Shown: positions 25,076 through 33,600 of the stretch, piece after piece
How the letters are laid out: each line of letters opens with the position of its first letter
Position numbering within the stretch: the first letter of the stretch is position 1
Position numbers and translations under genes: made by a program
The notes under the pieces: model-generated
What the model saw: only the letters and a program-made list of their open reading frames with translations
Database searches by the model: none
Told to the model about the DNA's origin: nothing
Source of the DNA: an uncultured Ruminococcus sp.
GTDB taxonomy: Bacteria; Bacillota; Clostridia; Oscillospirales; Ruminococcaceae
Length of the DNA stretch: 64,000 nucleotides
NCBI GenBank assembly: GCA_900752785.1
Contig: CAADWP010000059.1
Coordinates: 1-64,000, forward strand
Direction of reading: 5' to 3'

Positions 25076-25558
25076 TCACCTCATTTTTTCATATATAAAG
25101 TCAATACCGTATGATAAAATTCTTCTGATATTTTTTCGTTCTTTTCTGGTAAATAAAGGAGTATAGCATTCGCCGTCGGGCGTGACAGCAGGCAGATTGC
25201 ATCCCCAAAACAGCTTATTATAGCACTTGTCCGAACATCTCGTTCGCTCACCGGGAATTTTCTCTCCGAATGAATATACAATATCATTAAAAATATTCCA
25301 GAAATCAAGAATCAATTTACAATCAAAGATTTTATCATGAGTATGGATAAATTTTTCAAGTTCAGATATATCGTATTCCCAGCATTCGCAGCCGTATCCT
25401 GCAAATTTTTCAGCAGATTCAAGCGTATCAAATGTCATTATTTTGTTATCTTTTGTTTCAACGATATCGTTTCCTTTAGCGTCCTCGTGCCACACAAGAT
25501 ACCGTTCATATCCGCTAAAAACAAATCTGAGAATATTTATATTTTCGTATTTATTCAA
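25076..25558 (-). CDS. Hypothetical protein overlapping the 3' end of iorA
   Basis: This protein of about 160 residues is not recognised. It has FVFSGYERYLVWHED near the N-terminus, a central YDISELEKF helix and a C-terminal RKERKNIRRILSYGIDF helix. No ATG is available at the N-terminus. I choose the TTG at 25558, which overlaps the iorA stop codon (coupled start); another TTG at 25600 would read through iorA coding sequence. Neither has a good SD. It forms a pair with the next gene, and both separate iorA from iorB. Confidence 0.55.
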   Translation of the reverse strand: MNKYENINILRFVFSGYERYLVWHEDAKGNDIVETKDNKIMTFDTLESAEKFAGYGCECWEYDISELEKFIHTHDKIFDCKLILDFWNIFNDIVYSFGEKIPGERTRCSDKCYNKLFWGCNLPAVTPDGECYTPLFTRKERKNIRRILSYGIDFIYEKMR

Positions 25559-27281
25559 TTGCGCCGATTTTGCACTGTTCCTGGCAGATACCGCAGCCAA
25601 CGCACTGGGTATGGTCGATAACAGCCTTGCCGTCTTTCATCGAGATCGCCGGACAGCCCAGCTTCATGCACATTCTGCAGCCTACGCATTTTTCGGGATC
25701 GACCTTAACAGGCGGATTATGCTTTACATATTTTAGAAGCGCGCAGGGACGGCGAGAAATAATAACGGAAGCCTCGTCCGCAGCAAGCTCCTCCTTTATC
25801 GCAGCCTCGGTCTCGGCAAGATGATATGGATCGACAACGCGGACGCGCCTGATGCCGATAGCCTTGCAAAGCTCCTCAAGATTTACGGCAGCGGCAGGAT
25901 CGCCCTTGAGGTTTTTTCCGGTAGTCGGGTTCTGCTGATGACCTGTCATGCCTGTGATTGAGTTATCGAGGATAATTACAGTAGAATTTGAATTATTGTA
26001 AGCGATGTTCACAAGGCCTGTCATTCCGCTGTGCATAAAAGTAGAATCGCCGATAACAGCAACCGTATTCTTTTCGCTTTCAGCTCCGAGAGCCTTGTTG
26101 AATCCATGCAGAGCTGAGATCGAAGCTCCCATGCAGATAGTCGTATCTACGGCATTAAGCGGTGCGGCAGCTCCGAGAGTATAGCATCCGATATCTCCCG
26201 AGACAGTTACCCCAAGTTTTTTAAGGCAGTAGAACAGACCTCTGTGAGGGCAGCCCGCACACATAACAGGCGGTCTTACAGGAATATTCTCCTCCAGAGC
26301 AGTGAAATCATTCTTATTGCCAAGAAGCTTCTCCGCAATGACAGACTGTGAAATTTCGCCTATATAGCCGAAAACAGACTTGCCCTCGATGTTTGTAACG
26401 CCGATATTTCGGCAATGCTGTTCTATAATACCGTCAAGCTCCTCAATTATGTATACCTTTTCAAATTTTGCGGCAAATTCCTGTATCAGCTTCACAGGCA
26501 TAGGATTGACTATGCCGAGCTTCAAAACGGAAGCTTTATCACCCAGAGCTTCTTTAGCGTATTGATAAGCTGCGCCGTTTGTGATTACGCCGAATTCCGC
26601 CTTATCGGACATTTCAACACGGTTAAGCGGCGATGTCTCGGCATATTCGGTAAGCTTTTTGGTGCGTTCTTCAACAAAAACGTGTCTGCCCTTTGCGAAA
26701 GCCGGCATCATTACGTATTTCTGCGGATTTTTTTCATATTTTTTAAGCTCGTGCTCCTCGCGTTCAAGAGCTTCGACAATGCTCTGCGAATGAGCTACGC
26801 GCGTGGACATTCTTACGATAACGGGCGTGTCAAATTCTTCGGAAAGCTCGAAGGCAAGCTTAACAAAGTCCTTGCATTCGGCTGAATCGGACGGCTCGAG
26901 CATCGGAACTTTAGCCGCGATGGCATGATGACGGCTGTCCTGCTCGTTCTGAGAGGAATGCATACCCTGATCGTCGGCAACGGCAACTACCATTCCTGCA
27001 TTTACGCCCGTATAAGCGGCTGTATACAGCGGATCGGCGGCTACGTTCAGACCGACGTGCTTCATTCCGCAAAAGCTTCTCGCCCCGGCAATAGAAGCTC
27101 CCAAAGCTGTCTCCATTGCTACTTTCTCATTGGGCGCCCACTCCGCATAGATCTCGTCATATTTTGCAGCTTCCTCGGTTATTTCCGTGGAGGGAGTTCC
27201 GGGATAACTTGAAACAATGCGGCAGCCTGCCTCAAACAAGCCTCTTGCAAACGCCTCGTTTCCTAACATCAGCTTTTTCAT
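25551..27281 (-). CDS. iorA: Indolepyruvate ferredoxin oxidoreductase alpha subunit
   Basis: This 576-residue thiamine-diphosphate and iron-sulphur enzyme oxidises aryl pyruvates from transamination of Trp, Phe and Tyr. The N-terminal GNEAFARGLFEAG pyrimidine-type domain, the C-terminal TPP domain with GDIGCYTLG and IGDSTFMHSG, and two ferredoxin-type clusters at the end (CVGCRMCMKLGCP and CVGCGICQEQC) give the full IorA layout. It is the first gene of the minus-strand aryl-acid operon. Confidence 0.95.
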   Translation of the reverse strand: MKKLMLGNEAFARGLFEAGCRIVSSYPGTPSTEITEEAAKYDEIYAEWAPNEKVAMETALGASIAGARSFCGMKHVGLNVAADPLYTAAYTGVNAGMVVAVADDQGMHSSQNEQDSRHHAIAAKVPMLEPSDSAECKDFVKLAFELSEEFDTPVIVRMSTRVAHSQSIVEALEREEHELKKYEKNPQKYVMMPAFAKGRHVFVEERTKKLTEYAETSPLNRVEMSDKAEFGVITNGAAYQYAKEALGDKASVLKLGIVNPMPVKLIQEFAAKFEKVYIIEELDGIIEQHCRNIGVTNIEGKSVFGYIGEISQSVIAEKLLGNKNDFTALEENIPVRPPVMCAGCPHRGLFYCLKKLGVTVSGDIGCYTLGAAAPLNAVDTTICMGASISALHGFNKALGAESEKNTVAVIGDSTFMHSGMTGLVNIAYNNSNSTVIILDNSITGMTGHQQNPTTGKNLKGDPAAAVNLEELCKAIGIRRVRVVDPYHLAETEAAIKEELAADEASVIISRRPCALLKYVKHNPPVKVDPEKCVGCRMCMKLGCPAISMKDGKAVIDHTQCVGCGICQEQCKIGAIE

Positions 27282-27399
27282 TTAAATTTATCCTTTCATT
27301 AATAATTATATTTATGGCCAACTCTAAAAATCTCTTTTGACCAAGATCAGCTATGCGCATCAAATGACTAAATAGTTTTTTGAGCTGCCTTATGCAATT

Positions 27400-28224
27400 T
27401 CATCTGAAATTAATCTTTAGCCATTCCGCCACGCCATCATCATCGTTCGAGCCGATAATGTAGTCGGCGGCAGCTTTAACCTCTGGACGAGCGTTGCTTA
27501 CGGCAATTTTTACATCTGATTCCCGAAACATAGGGAGGTCGTTAAGATTGTCTCCAAAGCAGATAATCTCGTCAAAGCCAAAGTCCCTGCGCAGACGCTT
27601 GATGCCGTTGGCTTTTGAAGCACTGTGCGAAAAAATTTCCAGATACCATTTTTGAGTATATGTGTCCTCGTAAAAAGCCATATCCGCACCCTTGATCGCT
27701 GCTGCTGCATTTTTCACAGGCAGCAGAGTTTCGTAATCATCCATAACAGTGAAATATATTGTTCTGCAATCCACTTCTTCAAGCATATCGGAGCAGTGAA
27801 AAAACGGCTTATTGTATTTGTTTTTTCGGACCTCAGCGAAGCTTCTCATGACGCGCGAGGTTATTTTCTCGTAGTATGTCCTCAGAACATTTTCACATAT
27901 CTTGTACATAAAGCAACTGATTCCGTTTTCTCTGAAAAGCTCGATGATTCGCCTTTGAGCCTCGTCTGGAATAGGCTCGCTGCATATGTATTTCCCTTGT
28001 CTTAGATCGAAGATGCTTGCACCGTTCATCAGCAGACAGGGTGCGTTGATATTCAGTTTTGACAGAATAGGTTTGACCGAGTAGATCGACCGTGCCGTCG
28101 CAGCAGAGAAATACATTCCTTTCTCAACAAGCGAATTAATGGTATCAGCGGCGCTTTCGGTAACCTCCGCATTGGAATTCAGCAGAGTTCCGTCAAGATC
28201 AGATATATATAATCTTTTTATAAT
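27400..28224 (-). CDS. HAD-superfamily Cof-type phosphatase with apparent ATT start
   Basis: This protein of about 274 residues is a Cof/YidA-type HAD hydrolase acting on sugar phosphates or similar compounds. The catalytic DLDGTLL lies near residue 9, the lysine region follows in the C-terminal half, and FGDNLNDLPMF is the Mg-binding motif. The first ATG is at 28116, after the catalytic aspartates, so it cannot be the start. The frame is open back to 28224, is closed by TGA at 28228-28230, and holds no ATG, GTG or TTG before the motif. ATT at 28224, placed 4 nt after the SD AGAGGTG, is the only reasonable start; a sequence error is the alternative. Confidence 0.85.
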   Translation of the reverse strand: MIKRLYISDLDGTLLNSNAEVTESAADTINSLVEKGMYFSAATARSIYSVKPILSKLNINAPCLLMNGASIFDLRQGKYICSEPIPDEAQRRIIELFRENGISCFMYKICENVLRTYYEKITSRVMRSFAEVRKNKYNKPFFHCSDMLEEVDCRTIYFTVMDDYETLLPVKNAAAAIKGADMAFYEDTYTQKWYLEIFSHSASKANGIKRLRRDFGFDEIICFGDNLNDLPMFRESDVKIAVSNARPEVKAAADYIIGSNDDDGVAEWLKINFR

Positions 28225-28365
28225 GCTTCACCTCTAAAGTCTTTTTTATTATAACACATAAGTTAAAAAAAGTGAAGAATATATTGCTTTCTCGTAAAAT
28301 GTTTGTAAAATTCGACGAAAACAAGACAAGTCTAATAGTGATATTGCATATAAACTTAATGATAC

Positions 28366-28402
28366 AAAAACCTCTGCGTATTAATTAAATACGCAGAGGT
28401 CT
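28366..28402 (-). terminator. Terminator after ilvE
   Basis: On the minus strand CCTCTGCGTATT and AATACGCAGAGG pair around a 5-nt loop and run into TTTTTG. It lies just after the ilvE stop. Confidence 0.85.
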
Positions 28403-28408
28403 AATAAA

Positions 28409-29476
28409 TCATTTAACTTCAATAGTCCAGCCGAATGTATCCTCGATCTTGCCCCACTGAATGCCTGTCATTGTATCATAAAGCATCTGAGAGATCTTTC
28501 CGATCTTGTTGTCGTTGATCTCCATGACTTTGTCGCCCCATTTCAGGTGACCTACGGGAGAGATAACGGCAGCCGTACCTGTTCCGAATACTTCGTCAAG
28601 CTTACCGGCATCGTAAGCGTCTGCAATTTCCTGAATTGAAATTTTTCTCTCGGTAACCTTGAGACCCTTTGCGCGGCAGACATCAATAGCCGATTTTCTC
28701 GTAATACCGGGAAGAATAGAGCCTTGAAGCATTGGAGTCACAACTTCTCCGTCAATAACGAAAAAGATGTTCATAGCTCCGACTTCCTCTATGTACTTCT
28801 GTTCAACTCCGTCAAGCCAGAGAACTTGCGAGTAATTCTGCTTATGAGCCTCGTCCTGTCCTATCAGGGAAGCGGCGTAATTTCCACCCGTTTTAGCAAA
28901 GCCCATACCGCCTCTTACGGCACGGACATATTTATTTTCAACGTAAATATTTACCGGATTAAGACCGCTTTCGTAGTATGCACCGGATGGCGAAAGAATG
29001 ATAATAAATAGGTACTGCGCTCCGGGCTTAACGCCGAGGAAAGGATCAACGGCAAAGATAAAAGGTCTGATATACAGCGATTCGCCGTCGTTTGAAGGAA
29101 CCCAGTCCTTTTCTACTTTAAGCAGTTCCATAAGGCACTGTAATCCAAGCTCCTCCGGAAGCTCGGGAATGACAAGTCTCTCGTTAGATTTGTTAAGTCT
29201 TTTGAAGTTTTCCTCCGGGCGGAAAAGCTGGATCCTGTTATCAGCCGTTCTGTAGGCCTTAAGACCCTCGAAAACAGTCTGACCATAGTGGAGGCACATT
29301 GCCGCAGGACTAAGCTCGATATTTCCGTAGGGCTTTATCTCGGGGGCATGCCAGCCCTGTCCCTCATCGTAGGGCATAACAAGCATATAATCGGTGAAAA
29401 TATGACCGAAACCAAGCTTATCGCCCGGCTGAGGCTTCTTTTTAAGCGTTTCAGCTTTTGTGAATTTGATTTCCAT
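28409..29476 (-). CDS. ilvE: Branched-chain amino acid aminotransferase
   Basis: This fold-IV PLP enzyme makes or degrades Leu, Ile and Val. At about 355 residues it matches the longer IlvE form. Seen are FEGLKAYRT, the PLP-lysine region VLWLDGVEQKYIEEVG (the catalytic lysine is in the first half of the family pattern), and the phosphate-binding GTGTAAVISPVG. The SD AGAAGG is well spaced from the ATG at 29476; an upstream TTG at 29485 lies too near it. A 45-residue membrane peptide gene ends 15 bp upstream, so both are probably on one transcript. Confidence 0.95.
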   Translation of the reverse strand: MEIKFTKAETLKKKPQPGDKLGFGHIFTDYMLVMPYDEGQGWHAPEIKPYGNIELSPAAMCLHYGQTVFEGLKAYRTADNRIQLFRPEENFKRLNKSNERLVIPELPEELGLQCLMELLKVEKDWVPSNDGESLYIRPFIFAVDPFLGVKPGAQYLFIIILSPSGAYYESGLNPVNIYVENKYVRAVRGGMGFAKTGGNYAASLIGQDEAHKQNYSQVLWLDGVEQKYIEEVGAMNIFFVIDGEVVTPMLQGSILPGITRKSAIDVCRAKGLKVTERKISIQEIADAYDAGKLDEVFGTGTAAVISPVGHLKWGDKVMEINDNKIGKISQMLYDTMTGIQWGKIEDTFGWTIEVK

Positions 29477-29491
29477 TTTATTCAACCTTCT

Positions 29492-29629
29492 TTAATTAAA
29501 ATTGTTATCTGAATTTACCGAGAAGTAATTCTTCTCAAAAAGTCTTTTGCAAACAATAACAGTTGCCGTTAAGCCTGCTGCACAGACGACAGCGGAAGCT
29601 GCGGCGATTATGATCGTTTTCTTTTTCAT
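29492..29629 (-). CDS. Small 45-residue single-pass membrane peptide
   Basis: This ORF starts MKKKTIIIAAASAVVCAAGL and has one hydrophobic helix (about residues 5-29) followed by a charged segment, with a strong SD AAGGAGAGG before the ATG. A plausible TATAAT (29670-29675) lies upstream. It ends 15 bp before ilvE. The helix, start signals and conserved-looking context make it a likely real gene. The function is unknown. The helix ending in VIVCKRLF could also be an uncleaved signal anchor. Confidence 0.65.
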   Translation of the reverse strand: MKKKTIIIAAASAVVCAAGLTATVIVCKRLFEKNYFSVNSDNNFN

Positions 29630-29745
29630 ATGAATACCTCTCCTTGGTTTATTCTTACATACTAATGTAATTATAACATATTTTTATAAAAATTTCCATA
29701 GCGTATCATACAAATATGCGTTAAAATTTTTGTATGATATGCCAA

Positions 29746-30360
29746 TTATTCGTCATAGGTACGAATTCTCAGAACAGCGCCAAGGCTTTCGCAGACAGTT
29801 CTTGCCGCTTCGATCTCCTCCGTTGAAATTACATCCACAACCGACATTATCACCTCGGCTTTGCCTGTTTTAACGCAGTCGGATGTAAATTTTTGTAAAG
29901 CCTCCCATGCATCGTCAAATTTCGGACGCGTGACTTTCATGTATTCGTCTTTTGTGCCTGCATTAAGACTGACGGAGATCACGTCCATTGCCTCGCAAAG
30001 CTCGTCTGCGATCGGTCTTCCGTTTATAAGATCGCCGAGACCGTTTGTATTTATTCTGAGCTTAGGACAGTTTTTCTTTGATCGAAGCCATCTTGAGGTT
30101 TCGATAAGGACGTCCAAGCGGCAGGTCGGCTCTCCGTAGCCGCAGAATACGATCTCATCGTATTTATTAAGATCGCGGTGTTCAAGATCTTTTATTATTT
30201 CTTCCTGCGAAGGCTCGTGTTCAAGCCAGAGAGGATCGGAGCCGTAAGCTCCGTCGGCATTGTTTCTTATGCAGAATGTACAGGCGCACGGGCATTTATT
30301 TGTAAGGTTCACATAAAGATTTTTTCCGACTTCATAAAATATTGTCATAGCTTTTTTCAT
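29746..30360 (-). CDS. TatD-family-associated radical SAM protein
   Basis: This 204-residue radical SAM protein binds a 4Fe-4S cluster through the CxxxCxxC motif in CPCACTFC (about residues 19-26). It has GYGEPTCR and LRINTNG segments like those of the short TatD-linked radical SAM family. The substrate is unknown. The linked tatD gene is present at 32826 on the other strand, with alr and an LCP gene between them. It follows alr by 17 bp and is probably cotranscribed; the SD GGAGG lies 10 nt before the start. Confidence 0.85.
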   Translation of the reverse strand: MKKAMTIFYEVGKNLYVNLTNKCPCACTFCIRNNADGAYGSDPLWLEHEPSQEEIIKDLEHRDLNKYDEIVFCGYGEPTCRLDVLIETSRWLRSKKNCPKLRINTNGLGDLINGRPIADELCEAMDVISVSLNAGTKDEYMKVTRPKFDDAWEALQKFTSDCVKTGKAEVIMSVVDVISTEEIEAARTVCESLGAVLRIRTYDE

Positions 30361-30377
30361 TTTTGAAAATCCTCCGT

Positions 30378-31520
30378 TTAGTCAATATAAATTCTTGGTA
30401 CGCGTTTTGAGATTCCGCAGACAACTTCATAACCGATAGTGCCGTAGAGTGAAGCAAGCTCGTCGGCAGTTATAATATCGTCGTCGTCCCTGCCGATAAG
30501 CGTGATAATATCTCCTGATTGCGCTTCGGGAACGTCCGAAACATCTATCATAAGCTGATCCATGCAGACTCTGCCGACTATTTTGCAGCGCTTTCCTCGG
30601 ACAAGTATTTCGCCTTTTGACGAAAGCTGCCTTGAATAGCCGTCGGCATAGCCGACAGTCACTGTGGCTATGCGCATTTCGCGGTCCGCGGAAAAAGTTC
30701 TTCCATAGCTGACGCAGGTTCCCTGTTCAATAGTCTTGACTTGTGAGATCACAGCCTTTACCTCCATGACAGGTTCGATCCCATCGGGAATTTTCAAAGA
30801 AATATCGGGATGAAGCCCATATATTATAATTCCTGCGCGTGAAAGGGTGCTGCGCGGAGAATTTCTGTAGCATGTAGCCGCGCTGTTCATAAAATGCAGG
30901 TGAGGAAGAATGATCCCTTTACCGACAAGAGCGTCGTATGTATCTGTTATGAATCGCTCCTGTGCATCGGTATAGGCGATATTATCGGGGGAATCGCTGT
31001 CCGCAACAGAAAAGTGAGTGTATATGCCTTCAACGGAAAGTCCCGAAATTTTGCATATTTCGGCAATTTCATCCGCGCATTCACAGGGGGTATCGTACCT
31101 CAGTCCGATACGACCCATTCCCGTATCTACTTTCACATGACAGCGGATCTCATAAAGACTGTTTTTGCAGAGCGCTTCGGCATATTCGGCGGAAACAACT
31201 CCCTGTATAATATTATATTGAGAGATCTCATGGGAATACTCGGGAGGAGTGTAGCCCAAAATAAGTATTTCAGATTTCGGGCATAGTTCTCTTACGGCGA
31301 TAGCCTCGTCAAGATTTGATACGGCAAAATATTTTATTCCGCATTCTTCGCTTAGACATTTGCATATGCTTTCATAGCCGTGACCATATGCGTCCGCCTT
31401 AACGACTGCCATAATTTCCGTACCGGGGGAATTAAGTCCCTTTATTATTTCGATGTTTTTTTTGATACGGCTGAGGGATATCTCTGCCCATGCGCGTTTA
31501 AGATACGGTTTTATATTCAT
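30378..31520 (-). CDS. alr: Alanine racemase
   Basis: This fold-III PLP enzyme makes D-alanine for peptidoglycan. The PLP lysine is in VVKADAYGHGY (about residues 38-48), and SRAGIIIYGLHP and CVSYGRTF are further conserved segments. It is about 380 residues long. Two adjacent ATG codons (31523 and 31520) lie close after AAAGGA; the second is better spaced. The promoter is of the TTGCAA type at 31624-31651. Confidence 0.96.
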   Translation of the reverse strand: MNIKPYLKRAWAEISLSRIKKNIEIIKGLNSPGTEIMAVVKADAYGHGYESICKCLSEECGIKYFAVSNLDEAIAVRELCPKSEILILGYTPPEYSHEISQYNIIQGVVSAEYAEALCKNSLYEIRCHVKVDTGMGRIGLRYDTPCECADEIAEICKISGLSVEGIYTHFSVADSDSPDNIAYTDAQERFITDTYDALVGKGIILPHLHFMNSAATCYRNSPRSTLSRAGIIIYGLHPDISLKIPDGIEPVMEVKAVISQVKTIEQGTCVSYGRTFSADREMRIATVTVGYADGYSRQLSSKGEILVRGKRCKIVGRVCMDQLMIDVSDVPEAQSGDIITLIGRDDDDIITADELASLYGTIGYEVVCGISKRVPRIYID

Positions 31521-31623
31521 CATTCCTTTCGATCTTTGAAAAAATAATTTATCAAAGTTCTTGAATAATATAATAAAGTATGATATAATTTTTATTAATA
31601 CGATTTATGCTGTCCATATTTAT

Positions 31624-31651
31624 ATTATATCACATATGCAGAATTTTGCAA
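31624..31651 (-). promoter_or_regulatory. Promoter for alr, TTGCAA type
   Basis: On the minus strand TTGCAA (31646-31651) lies 16 bp before TATAAT (31624-31629). The alr start is about 100 bp downstream. Confidence 0.6.
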
Positions 31652-31703
31652 GATGATTCATATAAATTATTGTTCATGTTCTCATGCTGTGAATATTCGT
31701 TCG

Positions 31704-31812
31704 TTTTCAACAAGCTGTTGAATTTTGTGTTTAAACATTTTTCACCGCGCCAATATGTTGAAAATGTGGAAAAGTCTGTTGATAAACAGCGCCTCGCCGT
31801 TTAGTTGTTAAC
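31704..31812. promoter_or_regulatory. Cluster of DnaA-box-like nonamers
   Basis: TTTTCAACA (31704-31712), TGTTGAAAA (31756-31764), TGTGGAAAA (31765-31773, the complement of TTTTCCACA), TGTTGATAA (31777-31785, the complement of TTATCAACA) and TTGTTAACA (31804-31812) lie in about 110 bp beside AT-rich DNA. These are one or two changes from TTATCCACA. No dnaA or dnaN gene is near, so an origin is unlikely, and a DnaA-binding regulatory cluster is a guess. Confidence 0.4.
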
Positions 31813-31905
31813 ATAGCGCTTTGAAAAATATTTTTTATTAATTCATATATGAGATTATTACATTTAGTTGATATACCAAAAGTTTACCAAAAAGGAGATA
31901 TTATT

Positions 31906-32823
31906 ATGTTTAAAGAAAAAAAATCAAAAAAAGTCGGAAGCATCGCCGTTCCTTTTCTTATTACGATATTTATCGGGCTTCTTATTGTCGGGGGAGCGAT
32001 GTTTTACGTTTATAAAACCTTTTTTGATAAAGAGGAAGAGCTTGAAGAGCCGCCCCCGCGGACGGGAATAACAATGGCGACCGCTGAGGACAGTCATACG
32101 ATCCTGCTTATTCTGGATGAGCGCGGCAACGAAAAAATAGATAAGCAGTGCAGCTCGACATACGTTATTATGCGCTCGATCCCTCATAAAAAGAAGCTTC
32201 TTTTCATAGGAGTGCCGTCAAATTCGATCTCAATGATCGACGGAACGCAGCAGCGTCTTCGCGACGTTTATGACAGGGGCGGAGCGTCAGCTGCTAAGGA
32301 TTTCATTTCAAATACTCTTAACGTAGACATTGACAGATATATCGTATTTGATTCAAAATCTTTTCAAAGAGCCTGCGAGATATTTGGAAATATAAAAGCA
32401 TATCCCGTTGACGCGGAAATTTCAAATTTTAAGGGGGACGGATCATTGCAGAGTATGTCTGCCGAGCAAATTGAAACCTATGTTACTTATTCACTATTCA
32501 AGAGAAAGGAATATGACAGAGCTATAAATTCGGCTAATATTCTCCGCTATCTTGTAAACGGCACGACGGGTGAGCGAATTGCCGACGGTCTTGAGCGTTA
32601 TTTTGAGGAAATTATAAACATGACTGTTTCCGATATTACCGCAGTAGATTTTGATAAAAGAAAAAATGCTATAAAATATATGTTTAATTACGGCGACGGG
32701 GAAGGTTTTGCACTTTCAATATTTATAGACGGAGAAGTTGCGGGGAACGATTTTATTCCAAACACCGACTATATAAAAAATCTTCCCGATGAATATTTTG
32801 CCGATGAATCGGAGGAATCCTAA
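31906..32823 (+). CDS. LCP-like (LytR-CpsA-Psr) membrane protein with degenerate active site
   Basis: This 305-residue protein has a cytoplasmic basic start, one transmembrane helix (about 11-34) and an outer domain with the layout of LCP phosphotransferases, which attach polymers to peptidoglycan. The usual RSDT, SIPRD and NHYV-type motifs appear altered: SSTYVIMRSIPHKK, IGVPSNS and IDRYIVFD. The catalytic arginines and acidic residues thus seem missing, so it may bind substrate or regulate without catalysing transfer. An in-frame ATG at 31849 lacks a SD; the ATG at 31906 has AAAGGAGAT. Confidence 0.7.
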   Translation: MFKEKKSKKVGSIAVPFLITIFIGLLIVGGAMFYVYKTFFDKEEELEEPPPRTGITMATAEDSHTILLILDERGNEKIDKQCSSTYVIMRSIPHKKKLLFIGVPSNSISMIDGTQQRLRDVYDRGGASAAKDFISNTLNVDIDRYIVFDSKSFQRACEIFGNIKAYPVDAEISNFKGDGSLQSMSAEQIETYVTYSLFKRKEYDRAINSANILRYLVNGTTGERIADGLERYFEEIINMTVSDITAVDFDKRKNAIKYMFNYGDGEGFALSIFIDGEVAGNDFIPNTDYIKNLPDEYFADESEES

Positions 32824-32825
32824 AA

Positions 32826-33596
32826 ATGAACGGCATTTTTGATACACATGCGCACTACGCCGATCATGCGTTTGACGAGGATCGTGAAGCTGTTCTTGCA
32901 GAGCTTCCGAGCCGAGGCGTAAAATATGTTGTTCTCGCTTCGTCGTCGGTTGAGGACACGGCGGATAACGATGAGCTTTCGCGGAAATACGGTTATATCT
33001 ATGCTGCTGCCGGTGTTCATCCTGAAAGCGTCGATTCGACCCCCGCGGATTATCTCGATATTCTGCGTAAGATCATATGCGGAAATTCAAAGATACGAGC
33101 TGTCGGCGAAATCGGTCTTGACTATCACTATGAGGGTTTTGACCGCGGCAGGCAGATAAGGCTTTTTACGGAGCAGCTTGAGCTTGCCGAGGAAGTTGAT
33201 CTTCCCGTTATTGTGCACAGCCGTGACGCCTGCGAGGACACATTGAAAATTCTTGAAAAGTATAAGCCGCGCGGAGTTGTTCATTGCTTCAGCGGATCTG
33301 CCGAGACCGCTTCGGAAATATTAAAAATAGGTATGTATATAGGTTTTACAGGCGTTATTACATTTAAAAATGCAAAAAAGGCTGTTCGGGCACTGGAAGC
33401 TGTTCCTATGGACAGACTGCTCCTCGAAACAGACTGTCCATATATGGCTCCCGTGCCGTTCAGAGGAAAGCGCTGCGACAGTTCAATGATCGCATATACT
33501 GCTGAAAAGGCTGCCGAGATCAAGGGAATATCCACACAGGAGCTCATTGATATTACCTGCCGCAACGGCATGGCTTTTTACGGACTGGAGGATTGA
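32826..33596 (+). CDS. tatD: TatD-family metal-dependent hydrolase/DNase
   Basis: This 256-residue TIM-barrel amidohydrolase-like nuclease shows the metal motifs FDTHAHYAD at the N-terminus, GEIGLDYHY (about residue 97), VIVHSRDA (about 127), VVHCFSG, and LLETDCPYMAP near residue 200. TatD proteins act on DNA ends and on D-aminoacyl-tRNA in some reports. It starts 2 bp after the LCP-like gene with SD GGAGG inside that gene, and overlaps the SD of the PP2C gene. Confidence 0.95.
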   Translation: MNGIFDTHAHYADHAFDEDREAVLAELPSRGVKYVVLASSSVEDTADNDELSRKYGYIYAAAGVHPESVDSTPADYLDILRKIICGNSKIRAVGEIGLDYHYEGFDRGRQIRLFTEQLELAEEVDLPVIVHSRDACEDTLKILEKYKPRGVVHCFSGSAETASEILKIGMYIGFTGVITFKNAKKAVRALEAVPMDRLLLETDCPYMAPVPFRGKRCDSSMIAYTAEKAAEIKGISTQELIDITCRNGMAFYGLED

Positions 33597-33600
33597 GCCG

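Noticed and set aside
31607-31804. 65-codon open frame in the alr upstream region
   Set aside because: It has no SD, overlaps the alr promoter and the DnaA-box-like cluster, and its composition is that of AT-rich spacer.
31704-31812. Replication origin (oriC)
   Set aside because: Boxes are imperfect, and no dnaA, dnaN, rpmH or gyr genes are near. I keep only a DnaA-box-like cluster.
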